The notes: generated by a model from the letters alone, not told the origin. DNA of 64,000 nt from UBA1479 sp038109305 (GCA_038109305.1 JAYNIR010000001.1:186001-250000), one strand, 5' to 3'; positions 9,967 to 18,916 are shown, counted from the first letter of the stretch. Translations and numbers: made by a program.

Positions 9967-9999
9967 GTTTCGCGTTTCATTTATATCATCAAACGCTAA

Positions 10000-10983
10000 T
10001 CAGCCTTTGGCGGCCTTGATCTGCACCGCCTTCTTGACCATGACTTCCGCCTGCTTGATAGACGCGATGTCTATCAGACGACCGTCGAGCGCGACGGCAC
10101 CCTTGCCTTCCTTCACCGCCTGTTCCATGGCGTCGAGGATCCGTTGGGCCTTGGTCACTTCGGCCTCGGTCGGGCTGAAGCAGTCATTGGCCAGATCGAC
10201 CTGCGACGGGTGGATCGCCCATTTGCCTTCGCAGCCGAGGGTGGCGGCGCGAAGCGCCTGGGCGCGGAAGCCGTCGGGATCGGAGAAATCGCCGAACGGG
10301 CCGTCGATCGGGCGTAGCCCATGGGCGCGGGCGGCAACCACCATGCGGGCGATCGGATAATGCCACATGTCGCCCCAGTGGACTTCGCGGTTGCCCTTGT
10401 CGTCCGGATCGGTCAGCACGTGGTAATCCGCGTTCGGGCCGCCGATGACGGTGGTTTTGGCCTTGGTCGATGCCGCATAGTCGGCGACGCCGAAGTGCAG
10501 GCTTTCAAGCCGCTTGGACGCACCCGCCAATTCGTCGACGTTCATCATGCCGAGCGCCGTTTCGATGATCAGCTCGAACCCGATGCGCTTTTTGACCTTA
10601 GTCGCGTCTTCGATCTGCGTCACCAGCATGTCGAGCGCGTAAACGTCGGACGCCGTGCCGGCCTTGGGGATCATGATCAGTTCCAGCTTGCCTGGCGCCT
10701 GTTCCAGGATGTCGACCACGTCGCGATACATATAATGGGTGTCGAGGCCGTTGATCCGGATCGACATGGTCTTGCCCGACCAGTCAAGATCGTTCAGCGC
10801 CTGGATGATGTTTTTCCGGGCCTGCGGCTTGTCGTCCGGCGCGACGGCGTCTTCCAGGTCAAGGAACACGACATCCGCCTTGGACTGGGCGGCCTTTTCC
10901 AAAAACGTGGGGTTCGAGCCGGGAACGGCCAGTTCGCTGCGGTTGAGGCGCGCAGTGGCCTGTTCGACGATATGGAAGCTCAT
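10000..10983 (-). CDS. mcl1: L-malyl-CoA / beta-methylmalyl-CoA lyase
   Basis: CitE/HpcH-family aldolase of 327 residues. It resembles Mcl1 of Rhodobacter, which cleaves malyl-CoA to acetyl-CoA and glyoxylate and methylmalyl-CoA to propionyl-CoA and glyoxylate in the ethylmalonyl-CoA pathway. Visible features are the start SFHIVEQATARLNRSELAVPG, split here as SFHIVEQ...RSELAVPGS, the metal-binding acidic run VFLDLEDAVAP, the CoA-site arginine in MSIRINGLDT, and FELIIETALGMMNVDEL. The C-terminal GKWAIHPSQVDLAN run is also typical. Ribosome-binding site GAGGAG precedes the ATG, and a perfect inverted repeat lies in the leader. The 2-hydroxyacid dehydrogenase nearby could use glyoxylate. Citramalyl-CoA lyase is a possible alternative. 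Confidence 0.85.
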   Translation of the reverse strand: MSFHIVEQATARLNRSELAVPGSNPTFLEKAAQSKADVVFLDLEDAVAPDDKPQARKNIIQALNDLDWSGKTMSIRINGLDTHYMYRDVVDILEQAPGKLELIMIPKAGTASDVYALDMLVTQIEDATKVKKRIGFELIIETALGMMNVDELAGASKRLESLHFGVADYAASTKAKTTVIGGPNADYHVLTDPDDKGNREVHWGDMWHYPIARMVVAARAHGLRPIDGPFGDFSDPDGFRAQALRAATLGCEGKWAIHPSQVDLANDCFSPTEAEVTKAQRILDAMEQAVKEGKGAVALDGRLIDIASIKQAEVMVKKAVQIKAAKG

Positions 10984-11005
10984 TTAGATCTCCTCAGGGT
11001 GCTCC

Positions 11006-11027
11006 GTGAAACCGAGCCCGGTTTCAC
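11006..11027 (-). promoter_or_regulatory. Perfect inverted repeat in the malyl-CoA lyase leader
   Basis: GTGAAACC (11006-11013), six-base spacer, GGTTTCAC (11020-11027). It ends about 22 bases before the ATG, just upstream of the ribosome-binding site on the minus strand. It could act as a repressor operator or an RNA hairpin. Nothing in the sequence decides between these. Confidence 0.5.
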
Positions 11028-11123
11028 CTGTTGCATTCGTTGTTTTCGCGGTCGCAACTTAGCCGCAGCCTCCGCCCGCCGCAAGGGGCCAAAAGGCCGG
11101 TATTCGATGGGCCTGAGCCGGGG

Positions 11124-12404
11124 TCAGGCGGCGACTTTGGGAAGCGCGTCCGATCCCCTGAGCAGCCGGATGAGCGCCGCCTTGTCTCCGGCGATTTCAG
11201 CGAGCCGGTCGAGCGACGCGTCAATGGCGGCGGCGAAGGCGTCCAGCCCGCCTATGGCTTCCAGCACGTCGGGGCGGACGAACTTGATCATCAGCGCCGC
11301 CGTCCCCGGCGGGATGCCGGCAAAATGCACGGTCAGAATCCCGTAATCGCGGAGCAGCAGCATGGCGAGCGCCGCCGTCGCTTCGTAGGGCACACAGGGC
11401 GCTTCGTTAAGGCCCGACCGCGCCATAACCATTTCCAGGATGTCATCGGCCATCAGTTGCACCGTCACCGGCGTCACGTGGACACGGTCGGCACCGAGTT
11501 TATTGATCACCGCGTCGCGGACCAGCATGGTGCAGTCGACCAGATCGCGGACTTTTTCGTCGCTGTAATAATTGAGCGACCGGACGACCTGCGGGAACAG
11601 CATGGCGCGGGCTTCGATCCCCATTTCATATGCCCGGGCGCGCATGCGGGCGATGACATCCCGGTCGCCGCCAATCAGGCCCAGCCGGGGGCCGAGCGTG
11701 CCGTATTTATCCAGCCCCGTGCAGGCGACCGTCACCGGCAGTTCAAGCGTCCGCGGGTGGCCGAAGCACGCTGGTCCGACACGCGCGCCGCCGGCGTCAT
11801 CAACGGCGACGGGGATGCCGCGTTCATGCGCCAGGTCGACCGCCTCGCGCAGCACGGCTTCGTCCAAAATTTGATAGCTGACCGCAAGGCGCGTTAAAAA
11901 CAGCGCCCCCGGCTTGGGCTCGGTGGCGAGCGCCGCCTTAAGCTCGGCAAGATCGGATATATCGGTAAAGCTTGCCCGCGCGTGCTTGACCGCGCGCTGC
12001 ACCGCCGGGTGGGAATAAGTCGGTGAAAAGCCGATGACGTGCGAGCCTTCGGGCACGATCACGTCCGCCGCCACCAGCAGGCCCGCGGTCAGCCGGTTAG
12101 TCATCATGACGTCGTGCTTGTCGTCCTGCCCGCCGAACATCTTCAGACCCAGCGCGCGGAGCTCGTCCGTCAGGATGGCGGCCGCCAGTTCGTCGTCCAG
12201 CAGTCGTTCCTCGCCCGGTTCCACCGACATCTGTCGCTCCAGCCCCGATGCGTTGACGGTCTTGTTGCCTTTCGCCTCCCAAGTGCGGACGTGTTCCCAC
12301 GCGGCTTTCAACTTGGTCAGGTCGTCGGCGGTCGACGCCAGGATATCGCCGCGCGCATAGGGGAGGCCGGGCGCGTGGTCATTGCCGAAGCGGTCCTTGG
12401 TCAT
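11124..12404 (-). CDS. PLP-dependent fold-type I enzyme, SelA-like
   Basis: A 426-residue protein of the aspartate-aminotransferase fold. The pattern VAVDDAGGARVG (Asp contacting the PLP ring) followed about 30 residues later by CTGLDKYGTLGPRLGLIGG (PLP-binding Lys near residue 233) is arranged as in SelA-type and related lyases. It lacks the extra N-terminal tRNA-binding context needed to call it selenocysteine synthase, and no selB or selC is visible. The reaction is therefore not assigned. It is divergent from a 2-hydroxyacid dehydrogenase with about 90 bases between, and lies upstream of malyl-CoA lyase, so a role with small oxo- or amino acids is conceivable but not shown. Confidence 0.75.
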   Translation of the reverse strand: MTKDRFGNDHAPGLPYARGDILASTADDLTKLKAAWEHVRTWEAKGNKTVNASGLERQMSVEPGEERLLDDELAAAILTDELRALGLKMFGGQDDKHDVMMTNRLTAGLLVAADVIVPEGSHVIGFSPTYSHPAVQRAVKHARASFTDISDLAELKAALATEPKPGALFLTRLAVSYQILDEAVLREAVDLAHERGIPVAVDDAGGARVGPACFGHPRTLELPVTVACTGLDKYGTLGPRLGLIGGDRDVIARMRARAYEMGIEARAMLFPQVVRSLNYYSDEKVRDLVDCTMLVRDAVINKLGADRVHVTPVTVQLMADDILEMVMARSGLNEAPCVPYEATAALAMLLLRDYGILTVHFAGIPPGTAALMIKFVRPDVLEAIGGLDAFAAAIDASLDRLAEIAGDKAALIRLLRGSDALPKVAA

Positions 12405-12495
12405 GTGCTTTCTCCGAAATCGATCAGGTCATCAACCCTCGACAGGCATGCCGGCCCTGGTGTACCCCACAGGCAAAGATTGAGGAGGAGACCCC

Positions 12496-13473
12496 ATGGC
12501 CGACACAAAATCCGCAAAGCCGACCGTCCTTGTCACCCGCCGATTGTCGGATGCCGTTCACGCGCGGCTCGAGCGGTATTATGACGCCCGTTTGAACCCG
12601 GAAGACAAGCTTTATTCCAAGGAATCGATGATCAAGGCGGCCGAAGGCGCCGATGCCATTCTGCCCTGCCACACGGAGCATTTTTCCCGCGACGTGTTCG
12701 AGGCACTGCCGAAAAGTGTGCGGATCATCGCCAACTTTTCCGTCGGCTATGACCATTGCGATGTCAAGGCGGCCAGGGACCACGGCGTCGTCGTCACCAA
12801 CACCCCCGACGTGTTGTCGGACGCAACGGCGGAAACGACGATCCTGTTGATGCTCGGCGCCGCCCGGCGCGCGTCCGAAGGCGAACGTCTGCTTCGCGCC
12901 GGCGGGTGGAAGGACTGGTCGCCGGCCTTCATGGTCGGCGTCGGCGTGACCGGCAAGCGGCTGGGCATTCTGGGTATGGGCCGGGTCGGCCAGGTCGTGG
13001 CCGACCGGGCGCGGGGCTTCGACATGAAAATCCATTACCACAACCGCTCCCGGCTGAGCCCGGAACTGGAGAAAGGCGCGGTGTTTCACGAAACCCTTGA
13101 AGGGCTGCTGCCGAATTGCGATTTCCTGGCCGTTCACTGCAACGTCACCGACGCCACCCGGGGCATCCTGAATGCCGAAAAGTTCGCCCTTCTGCCCGAC
13201 GGCGCGGTGCTGGTGAACGCTGCCCGGGGGGCCGTCATCGACGACGACGCCCTGGTTGACGCGCTCAAGTCCGGCAAGCTTTACGCCGCCGGGATCGACA
13301 CCTTCAATGACGAACCGAATGTCGATAAGAGATTGATTAAGTTGAATAATACTTTTCTATTGCCGCACATCGGCAGCGCCAACAAGGAAACCCGGGACGC
13401 CATGGGATTCCGGGCGCTCGACAACCTGGACGCGTTTTTCCAGGGCCGGGAACCGGGGGACAGGGTCGCCTGA
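12496..13473 (+). CDS. D-isomer-specific 2-hydroxyacid dehydrogenase (glyoxylate/hydroxypyruvate reductase type)
   Basis: NAD(P)-dependent reductase of 325 residues. The Rossmann fingerprint is GKRLGILGMGRVGQVVA. The catalytic set of the family is visible as the Arg in NAARGAVIDDDAL, the Glu in FNDEPNVD and the His in LLPHIGSANKETRD. NFSVGYDHCD and NTPDVLSDATAE match the GyaR/GhrB branch that reduces glyoxylate and hydroxypyruvate. Substrate preference cannot be read from sequence alone. GAGGAG lies just before the ATG. Because malyl-CoA lyase nearby produces glyoxylate, a shared glyoxylate role is plausible inference. Confidence 0.88.
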   Translation: MADTKSAKPTVLVTRRLSDAVHARLERYYDARLNPEDKLYSKESMIKAAEGADAILPCHTEHFSRDVFEALPKSVRIIANFSVGYDHCDVKAARDHGVVVTNTPDVLSDATAETTILLMLGAARRASEGERLLRAGGWKDWSPAFMVGVGVTGKRLGILGMGRVGQVVADRARGFDMKIHYHNRSRLSPELEKGAVFHETLEGLLPNCDFLAVHCNVTDATRGILNAEKFALLPDGAVLVNAARGAVIDDDALVDALKSGKLYAAGIDTFNDEPNVDKRLIKLNNTFLLPHIGSANKETRDAMGFRALDNLDAFFQGREPGDRVA

Positions 13474-13916
13474 TAGCGCGCGATTCGGGAGCCCCGGGCC
13501 GTACGATCATTTATGAAATCTGTTCCTAATCGTGGAAAATACTGTATACCAGCGGCCGCAAACAGGTTGCTGTTAGGCTTTAGTATGTGTAGCTTAATGT
13601 TGTGATAACCGCTGCCTATGGCGGACTATTGCCCTTATCGCAGAGGGGGCGTCTTGGGAAGGAAGCGGGGGCAAGCCCCCCCTATAACGGCGGGTCTGCC
13701 GCGCTAGGAGCCCCTTTCCGTGACGTTGCGTGGGGAACTCCCCCTGCAGAATCTGAGCCTGTCGAGCCGGAGCCCGGCACGGGAGCCTCTGTCCAACGGG
13801 CCTAGGGTCGGCCAAACGGTCCGGCAACAAACCTGGGTCACAATGAAACGTACGATGTGTGCAACACCCTTCGGCGGAATTTGGTTATCCGCCGATAACC
13901 ATAAGGGAGGAAATAG
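13474..13916 (+). promoter_or_regulatory. Long leader / control region of the TRAP operon
   Basis: No gene is seen in this 443-base gap. It holds a GTATAC-centred sequence (ACTGTATACCAG, about 13542-13553) that resembles operators of GntR-type regulators, a GC-rich stem around GGGGGCAAGCCCCC (about 13668-13681), and a second stem next to the dctP ribosome-binding site. The octamer CGTACGAT occurs twice with different flanks. Operator assignment is a guess from palindrome shape. Confidence 0.35.
13883..13900 (+). promoter_or_regulatory. Hairpin abutting the dctP ribosome-binding site
   Basis: GGTTATC, loop CGCC, GATAACC forms a perfect 7-bp stem. The strong Shine-Dalgarno AAGGGAGG (13903-13910) begins two bases later and the ATG is at 13917. 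Position suggests control of, or protection of, the dctP transcript start; a DNA operator is equally possible. Confidence 0.5.
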
Positions 13917-15044
13917 ATGACAACCACAAAAACCGTAACCCGGCGTAAATTCCTGAAGGGCGGCGCGGTTGCCGCCGGCGCCACCGCGGCCACCTTGGCC
14001 ATGCCGAACGTCTCCAGGGCGCAAACTACGTCTCTGAAGATGCAGGGCGCCTGGGGCGCCAAAAGCCCATTCGCAGAAATGGCGCGCCAGTACACCGGCC
14101 GCTGCGAAGCGATGGGCGGCGGACGTCTGAAAATCGCCTACCTGCCGTCGGGCGCCGTTGTCGGCTCGAAGCAGATCGCTGATGCCGTGTCGCGCCGCAA
14201 CGTCGACGCCGGTCACTCGGTGACGGCCTACTGGTATTCCAAAAACCCGGTCGCGTCACTGTTCGGCACCGGCCCGGTTTATGGCTGCACCGCGGGTCAG
14301 ATCATCGCCTGGATTCACTTCGGCGGCGGCAAGGAACTCTACGCCGAACTGCTGAAAGATCATCTGAAGCTCAACGTCGTCGGGTTCTGGGCCATGCCCA
14401 TGCCCTGTCAGCCGCTCGGCTGGTTCAAGAAGCACGTCAAGTCGTCCGCCGACATGAAGGGCCTCAAGTACCGGACCGTCGGCCTGGCCGCGAACGTCAT
14501 GAACGCCATGGGCCTGGGCGTTGCTCAGTTGCCTGGGCCGGAAATCGTTCCGAACTTCCAGACCGGCCGTATTGAAGCGTTCGAGTTCAACAACCCGACC
14601 GCCGACCGCCAGTTTGGCGCCCAGAACGTGTCCAAGCACTATCACATGAGCTCCTACCACCAGGCGTCGGAATTCTTCGAAATCACCTACAACAAGGACG
14701 TTTTCAACGGCCTTGCTAAGGAACATCAGGCGATTGTCGAATACGCGGCCGAAGCGGCGAACACGTCGAACTACGGCTGGGCCATGGACCAGTATTCCAA
14801 GGACCTGCAGACGCTCATCCACAAGGACAAGGTCAACGTGTACCGCACGGATGAATCGATCCTGAAAGATCAGCTGAAGGCGTGGGACACGGTCATGGTC
14901 GACCTGATGAAGGATCCGTTCTTCAAGAAAGTCGTGGACAGCCAAAAAGCGTGGTGCGAACGGGTTGCTTTCTATGACCTGCTGAACGCCGCCGACTACA
15001 AGCTGGCCTACCACCACTACTTCCCGGGCAAGCTGCCGTTCTAA
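13917..15044 (+). CDS. dctP: TRAP transporter solute-binding protein, DctP family
   Basis: Periplasmic receptor of a tripartite ATP-independent transporter, which captures a carboxylate-type solute and hands it to DctQM. The N terminus TVTRRKFLKGGAVAAGA is a twin-arginine signal, followed by an Ala-rich stretch and cleavage likely after SRA. The 375-residue length fits. The segments GWFKKHVKSSADMKGLKYR and PGPEIVPNFQTGRIEAFE contain the conserved Arg (KYRT) that binds the solute carboxylate in this family, and resemble the TakP/mannitol-chloroaromatic subgroup that binds 2-oxoacids. The solute itself cannot be told. It leads an operon with dctQ, dctM and an amidase. Confidence 0.92.
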   Translation: MTTTKTVTRRKFLKGGAVAAGATAATLAMPNVSRAQTTSLKMQGAWGAKSPFAEMARQYTGRCEAMGGGRLKIAYLPSGAVVGSKQIADAVSRRNVDAGHSVTAYWYSKNPVASLFGTGPVYGCTAGQIIAWIHFGGGKELYAELLKDHLKLNVVGFWAMPMPCQPLGWFKKHVKSSADMKGLKYRTVGLAANVMNAMGLGVAQLPGPEIVPNFQTGRIEAFEFNNPTADRQFGAQNVSKHYHMSSYHQASEFFEITYNKDVFNGLAKEHQAIVEYAAEAANTSNYGWAMDQYSKDLQTLIHKDKVNVYRTDESILKDQLKAWDTVMVDLMKDPFFKKVVDSQKAWCERVAFYDLLNAADYKLAYHHYFPGKLPF

Positions 15045-15066
15045 TTCGAACGGGGCGTTGCCGGAT

Positions 15067-15128
15067 CGGACTTGATGCGGCAAGTCCGACACGGGTAATA
15101 GGGGCGGTGCAGTCGAAGGCACCGCCCC
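15067..15128 (+). other. Two tandem hairpins between dctP and dctQ
   Basis: First stem: CGGACTTG (15067-15074) with CAAGTCCG (15081-15088). Second stem: GGGGCGGTGC (15101-15110) with GCACCGCCCC (15119-15128). Neither has a T run after it. Such stems after a binding-protein gene often protect its mRNA or cause partial termination, giving more receptor than permease. Confidence 0.7.
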
Positions 15129-15213
15129 ACCCTTATCAAAGATTTTTAGATTTATCTGATTTTCAAAATTCCGCTCACATAAAGCGCCCAAGGGAGAAAC
15201 CAGGGGACCAGCG

Positions 15214-15825
15214 ATGAGAGACTTTCTATTTTCAATCGACCGGATTAGCGCCTGGATGGGTAAGGCGTTCGGCTGGTGCATCATGATCGGCGCCGTCGGC
15301 TCCACCTGGGAAGTGATATCGACCAAGATGTTCCGCGCGCCGACGCCCTGGGCCTACGACCTGAGCTACATGATGTACGGCTGCCTTTTCATGATGGCGG
15401 GCGCCTATGCGCTGTCGCGCGACGCACACGTGCGCGGCGACGTGTTTTACCGGCTACTGAAGCCCAAATCCCAGGCGAGGATTGAACTGACCCTCTATTT
15501 CCTGTTTTTCTTCCCCGGCATTCTTGCGCTGATGTACGCCGGCACCGATTACGCCTGGGAATCCTGGACGCTCCGTGAACGCTCGGTCATGTCGATCGCC
15601 TGGTTCCCGATTTTCCACTTCAAGTTCATCATTCCCATTGCCGCCTTTTTCGTGTTCCTGCAGGGCATCGCCCAGGTCATCCGCTGCGTGATCTGCATGA
15701 AGGAAGGCGCTTGGCCGGCGCATCTGCACGACGTCGAAGAACTTGAGACGACGCTGGTTCACGCCCGCGAGGACGAACAAGAAACGGCCGACGACCTCGG
15801 CGTTAAGACGGGGAGCGCCGACTAA
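15214..15825 (+). CDS. dctQ: TRAP transporter small permease, DctQ family
   Basis: Small integral membrane subunit of 203 residues with four hydrophobic segments (about 20-40, 55-75, 95-115, 140-160). The start FSIDRISAWMGKAFGW and the block DLSYMMYGCLFMMAGAYAL, followed by HVRGDVFY, are conserved in DctQ. The C-terminal tail after residue 165 is acidic and cytoplasmic. AGGGAG precedes the ATG. Its TAA stop shares one base with the dctM ATG, indicating translational coupling. Confidence 0.92.
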   Translation: MRDFLFSIDRISAWMGKAFGWCIMIGAVGSTWEVISTKMFRAPTPWAYDLSYMMYGCLFMMAGAYALSRDAHVRGDVFYRLLKPKSQARIELTLYFLFFFPGILALMYAGTDYAWESWTLRERSVMSIAWFPIFHFKFIIPIAAFFVFLQGIAQVIRCVICMKEGAWPAHLHDVEELETTLVHAREDEQETADDLGVKTGSAD

Positions 15826-17189
15826 TGACCGACCCACAAGTAGCCATCCTGATGCTCACGGCGTTTATCTTCGTGATCATGCTGGGATTCCCGATCTGCT
15901 TCACGCTGGTCGGCATGGGGATGGGCTTCGGCTATTACTATTATTTCAACGCCGCGACGTTCGGAACGCCGGGGCACGGCATCTTCGACAACCAGATTTT
16001 CGATCTGCTGGTCAACCGGACCTATTCGGTCATTTCCAATGACATTTTGACCGCCGTGCCCATGTTCCTGTTTATGGGATACATCCTTGAACGCGCGAAT
16101 ATCATCGACCGCTTGTTCTTTTCGCTGATGGCGGCGGCCCGACACTTGCCGGCGGCCATGGCCGTGGCAGCGCTCGCGACCTGCGCGATCTTTTCAACCG
16201 CGACGGGGATCATCGGCGCGGTCGTTACGCTGATGGGCCTCTTGGCCTTCCCGTCGATGTTGAAGGCCAACTACGACACCAGCTTTGCCGCCGGCGTCAT
16301 TTGCGCGGGCGGGTGCCTCGGCATTCTGATTCCACCGTCGATCATGCTGCTGGTCTATTCGGTTTCGGCATCGGTCAGCCCAGTGCAGCTTTATGCTGGC
16401 GCGATTTTGCCGGGCTTCATGCTGGCGGGGCTTTATATGCTCTACGTCATCGGCCGGGCCACCATAAATCCCGCCCTAGCGCCCAAGGTCAACGCTGAGG
16501 AAGCCGCCGAAATTCTGGGCAGCAACGTGATCATTGCGCTGCTGACGTCGTTCTTCCCGCTGGCAATCCTCATCTTGTTCGTGCTGGGCGCCATTCTACT
16601 CGGCTGGGCAACGCCGACCGAGGCCGCCGCCACCGGCTGCATCGGATCGCTTGCCTTGGCTTACGGGTATAAAGCGCTAACCTGGGACCGACTCCGCGAA
16701 GCGGTTTACCTCTGCGCCCGGACGTCGGCCATGGTCTGCTGGTTGTTCGTAGGGTCCTGGACGTTTTCGTCCGTGTTCTCGCTGTTGGGTGGGCACAGCG
16801 TCGTCGAACACTTCGTGCTCGGCATGAACCTGGACCCTGTCGCCTTCCTTATTCTGGCCCAAGTCATCATCTTCCTGCTTGGCTGGCCGCTGGAATGGTC
16901 GGAAATCATCATCATCTTCGTGCCGATCTTCTTGCCCATGCTGCCGCATTTCGGCGTCGACCCACTGTTCTTCGGCATCCTGGTGGCGCTTAACCTGCAG
17001 ACGTCGTTCCTGACGCCGCCGATGGCGATGGCTGCTTATTATTTGAAGGGCGTGTCACCACCGCATGTGCAGCTGGTCGAAATCTTCCGAGGCGTCATGC
17101 CGTATCTGGTGATGGTCTTTATCGCCATGACGATCCTGTACAACTTCCCGGAAATCGCCCTGTACCTGCCGAAGATCGTCTACGGCTAA
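15825..17189 (+). CDS. dctM: TRAP transporter large permease, DctM family
   Basis: Sodium- or proton-coupled transport subunit of 454 residues with about 12 hydrophobic helices. Family marks are AVPMFLFMGYILERANI, the GCLGILIPPSIMLLVYS hairpin, and the second half repeat LGWPLEWSEIIIIFVPIFLP. LQTSFLTPPMAMAAYYLKGV near the C terminus is also typical. It overlaps dctQ by one base and is followed after 18 bases by an amidase gene, so the operon continues. Confidence 0.95.
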   Translation: MTDPQVAILMLTAFIFVIMLGFPICFTLVGMGMGFGYYYYFNAATFGTPGHGIFDNQIFDLLVNRTYSVISNDILTAVPMFLFMGYILERANIIDRLFFSLMAAARHLPAAMAVAALATCAIFSTATGIIGAVVTLMGLLAFPSMLKANYDTSFAAGVICAGGCLGILIPPSIMLLVYSVSASVSPVQLYAGAILPGFMLAGLYMLYVIGRATINPALAPKVNAEEAAEILGSNVIIALLTSFFPLAILILFVLGAILLGWATPTEAAATGCIGSLALAYGYKALTWDRLREAVYLCARTSAMVCWLFVGSWTFSSVFSLLGGHSVVEHFVLGMNLDPVAFLILAQVIIFLLGWPLEWSEIIIIFVPIFLPMLPHFGVDPLFFGILVALNLQTSFLTPPMAMAAYYLKGVSPPHVQLVEIFRGVMPYLVMVFIAMTILYNFPEIALYLPKIVYG

Positions 17190-17207
17190 GGGTCCCGAGA
17201 GGACGCC

Positions 17208-18539
17208 ATGTCTCTGACCGAATTGGGCCTGATCGAAGCCGCGGCGAAAATCCGGGACGGGGAAATCCGTTCGGAAGAACTCGTCACCGCATGCCTCGAC
17301 CACATCGACGGCATCGAGGGCCAGGTTAAAGCGTGGGTGTTCCTCGACCGGGATTACGCACTCGCGCAGGCCAAGGCCGCCGATGAACAGTGGGCGCGGC
17401 AGGAATCCTTGGGGCCGCTGCACGGCGTCCCCGTCGGGATCAAGGACATCATAGATGTCGACGGCCTGCCGTCGGGCCGCGGCACGCCCTTGAGCGCGGA
17501 AAACATGCCCAAGCGCGACGCCGCGCTGGTCAGCCTGCTGCGCCAAGCCGGCGCCGTCATCATGGGCAAGACCGTGACGACGGAACTGGCCGTCTACCAC
17601 CCCGGCAAGACCCGCAATCCGCACAATGTGGACCACACGCCCGGAGGCTCGTCCATGGGCTCGGCCGCGTCGGTTGCATCCTTCATGGTGCCCGGCGCCG
17701 TCGGCACGCAGACCAACGGCTCGGTCATCCGCCCGGCCAGCTATTGCGGCATCGTCGGCTTCAAGCCCTCGCACGGACTTATCCCGCGCCCCGGCGTGCT
17801 CGACCTGTCACGCACGCTCGACACCATGGGCGCCATGGGCCGGTCGGTTGACGACGCGGCGATTTTGACCGAATGCATGATCGGTTGGGACGACGAAGAT
17901 CCGGACACGCGGATACGCGCGCGCCCTAGGCTGCTGGATGCCGCCCGCGAGGAACCGCCCGTCGCGCCCGATTTCGTATTCATGAAAACCGCCGCCTGGG
18001 AAAAGGTCGAGGACGAATGCCGCGACGCCTTCGCCGAGCTGGCCGATTTCCTCGGTGACCGCTGCGACGCCGACGAACTGCCCGATTTTTTTGCCGCCGC
18101 CTGGGATTATCACCGTACGATCATGTGCGCCGACATGGCCCGGGGCCTCGCCGACTATTACGAAAACGGCAGGGATCAGCTGAGCAGCGTCATCGTCGGG
18201 ATGATCGAGGAAGGCCAGAAATCCCTCGCGACCGATTATTTGAAGGCGCACGAATGGCGTCAGACCATGATCCAGGGCATGGACTCGGTGTTCGAGGAAT
18301 ACGACGCGATCCTGACCCCGGCCGCCACCGGCACCGCGCCCCGCGGGCTCGACGCGACGGGCGATCCGGTGTGTTCGACGCTTTGGACCTATCTGGGCCT
18401 ACCGTGCATCACCCTGCCGTTGATGCAGGGGGAAAACGGTCTGCCCATCGGTGTGCAGTTGGTCGGCGCCCCGGGGCGGGATGGCCGGCTGCTCAGGACC
18501 GCCAACTGGCTCGCCCGCCAGGTGGCACAGCAAGGATGA
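17208..18539 (+). CDS. Amidase (amidase-signature family)
   Basis: Amide hydrolase of 443 residues using a Ser-cisSer-Lys triad. The Lys is in GVPVGIKDIID, the cis-Ser in TPGGSSMGSAASVAS and the nucleophile Ser in GTQTNGSVIRPASYCG. The signature normally reads GT-DTGGS; here it is GTQTNGS, a modest variation seen in some branches. GatA is unlikely because the protein stands alone without gatB or gatC and lacks the GatA tail. Last gene of the TRAP operon with 18 bases after dctM, so it may act on the imported compound; the natural substrate is unknown. Confidence 0.88.
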   Translation: MSLTELGLIEAAAKIRDGEIRSEELVTACLDHIDGIEGQVKAWVFLDRDYALAQAKAADEQWARQESLGPLHGVPVGIKDIIDVDGLPSGRGTPLSAENMPKRDAALVSLLRQAGAVIMGKTVTTELAVYHPGKTRNPHNVDHTPGGSSMGSAASVASFMVPGAVGTQTNGSVIRPASYCGIVGFKPSHGLIPRPGVLDLSRTLDTMGAMGRSVDDAAILTECMIGWDDEDPDTRIRARPRLLDAAREEPPVAPDFVFMKTAAWEKVEDECRDAFAELADFLGDRCDADELPDFFAAAWDYHRTIMCADMARGLADYYENGRDQLSSVIVGMIEEGQKSLATDYLKAHEWRQTMIQGMDSVFEEYDAILTPAATGTAPRGLDATGDPVCSTLWTYLGLPCITLPLMQGENGLPIGVQLVGAPGRDGRLLRTANWLARQVAQQG

Positions 18540-18653
18540 CGCAACCGACAACTCGGCAGACGCCGGGATAAAGAATTAGACCCAAATGACCGGGTCCCTT
18601 AAATTAACAGATACCTGGGCCCGCCGGGTCCCTTGGCAAGGATGGATGAGACC

Positions 18654-18854
18654 ATGATTAACCGGATTTTCGCACCGCTTTCGATCATCATGCTGTTCGC
18701 CTTCATGGCGGTCATCTTGATTTACGTGCCGCGCGTCGATTTGGCGATCATTACTCTGTCGATATGCTGTCTCGCGGCCTATGACTTCTGGAGATGGTTC
18801 CGTGAAGGCGGAGAAGAAGAAGAAAACGCGTCCATCTCCCAGCCGAAGGATTAA
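18654..18854 (+). CDS. Small two-helix membrane protein of unknown function
   Basis: A 66-residue protein: two hydrophobic segments (about 7-27 and 30-47) joined by a short PRVD loop, then a basic/aromatic YDFWRWFRE patch and an acidic tail. No family is recognised. AAGGA lies 11 bases before the chosen ATG; an in-frame ATG at 18642 would add four residues. It follows the TRAP-amidase operon with a gap of about 115 bases. Confidence 0.6.
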   Translation: MINRIFAPLSIIMLFAFMAVILIYVPRVDLAIITLSICCLAAYDFWRWFREGGEEEENASISQPKD

Positions 18855-18916
18855 CCCGTCGGCCTAACGCCCCGGCCCCCGGACGAGGCAGTCTCTAACA
18901 GTTCACTCGATACAAT

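Noticed and set aside
13667..13681. Terminator of the hydroxyacid dehydrogenase gene
   Set aside because: The GC stem lies about 190 bases after the stop and has no T run.
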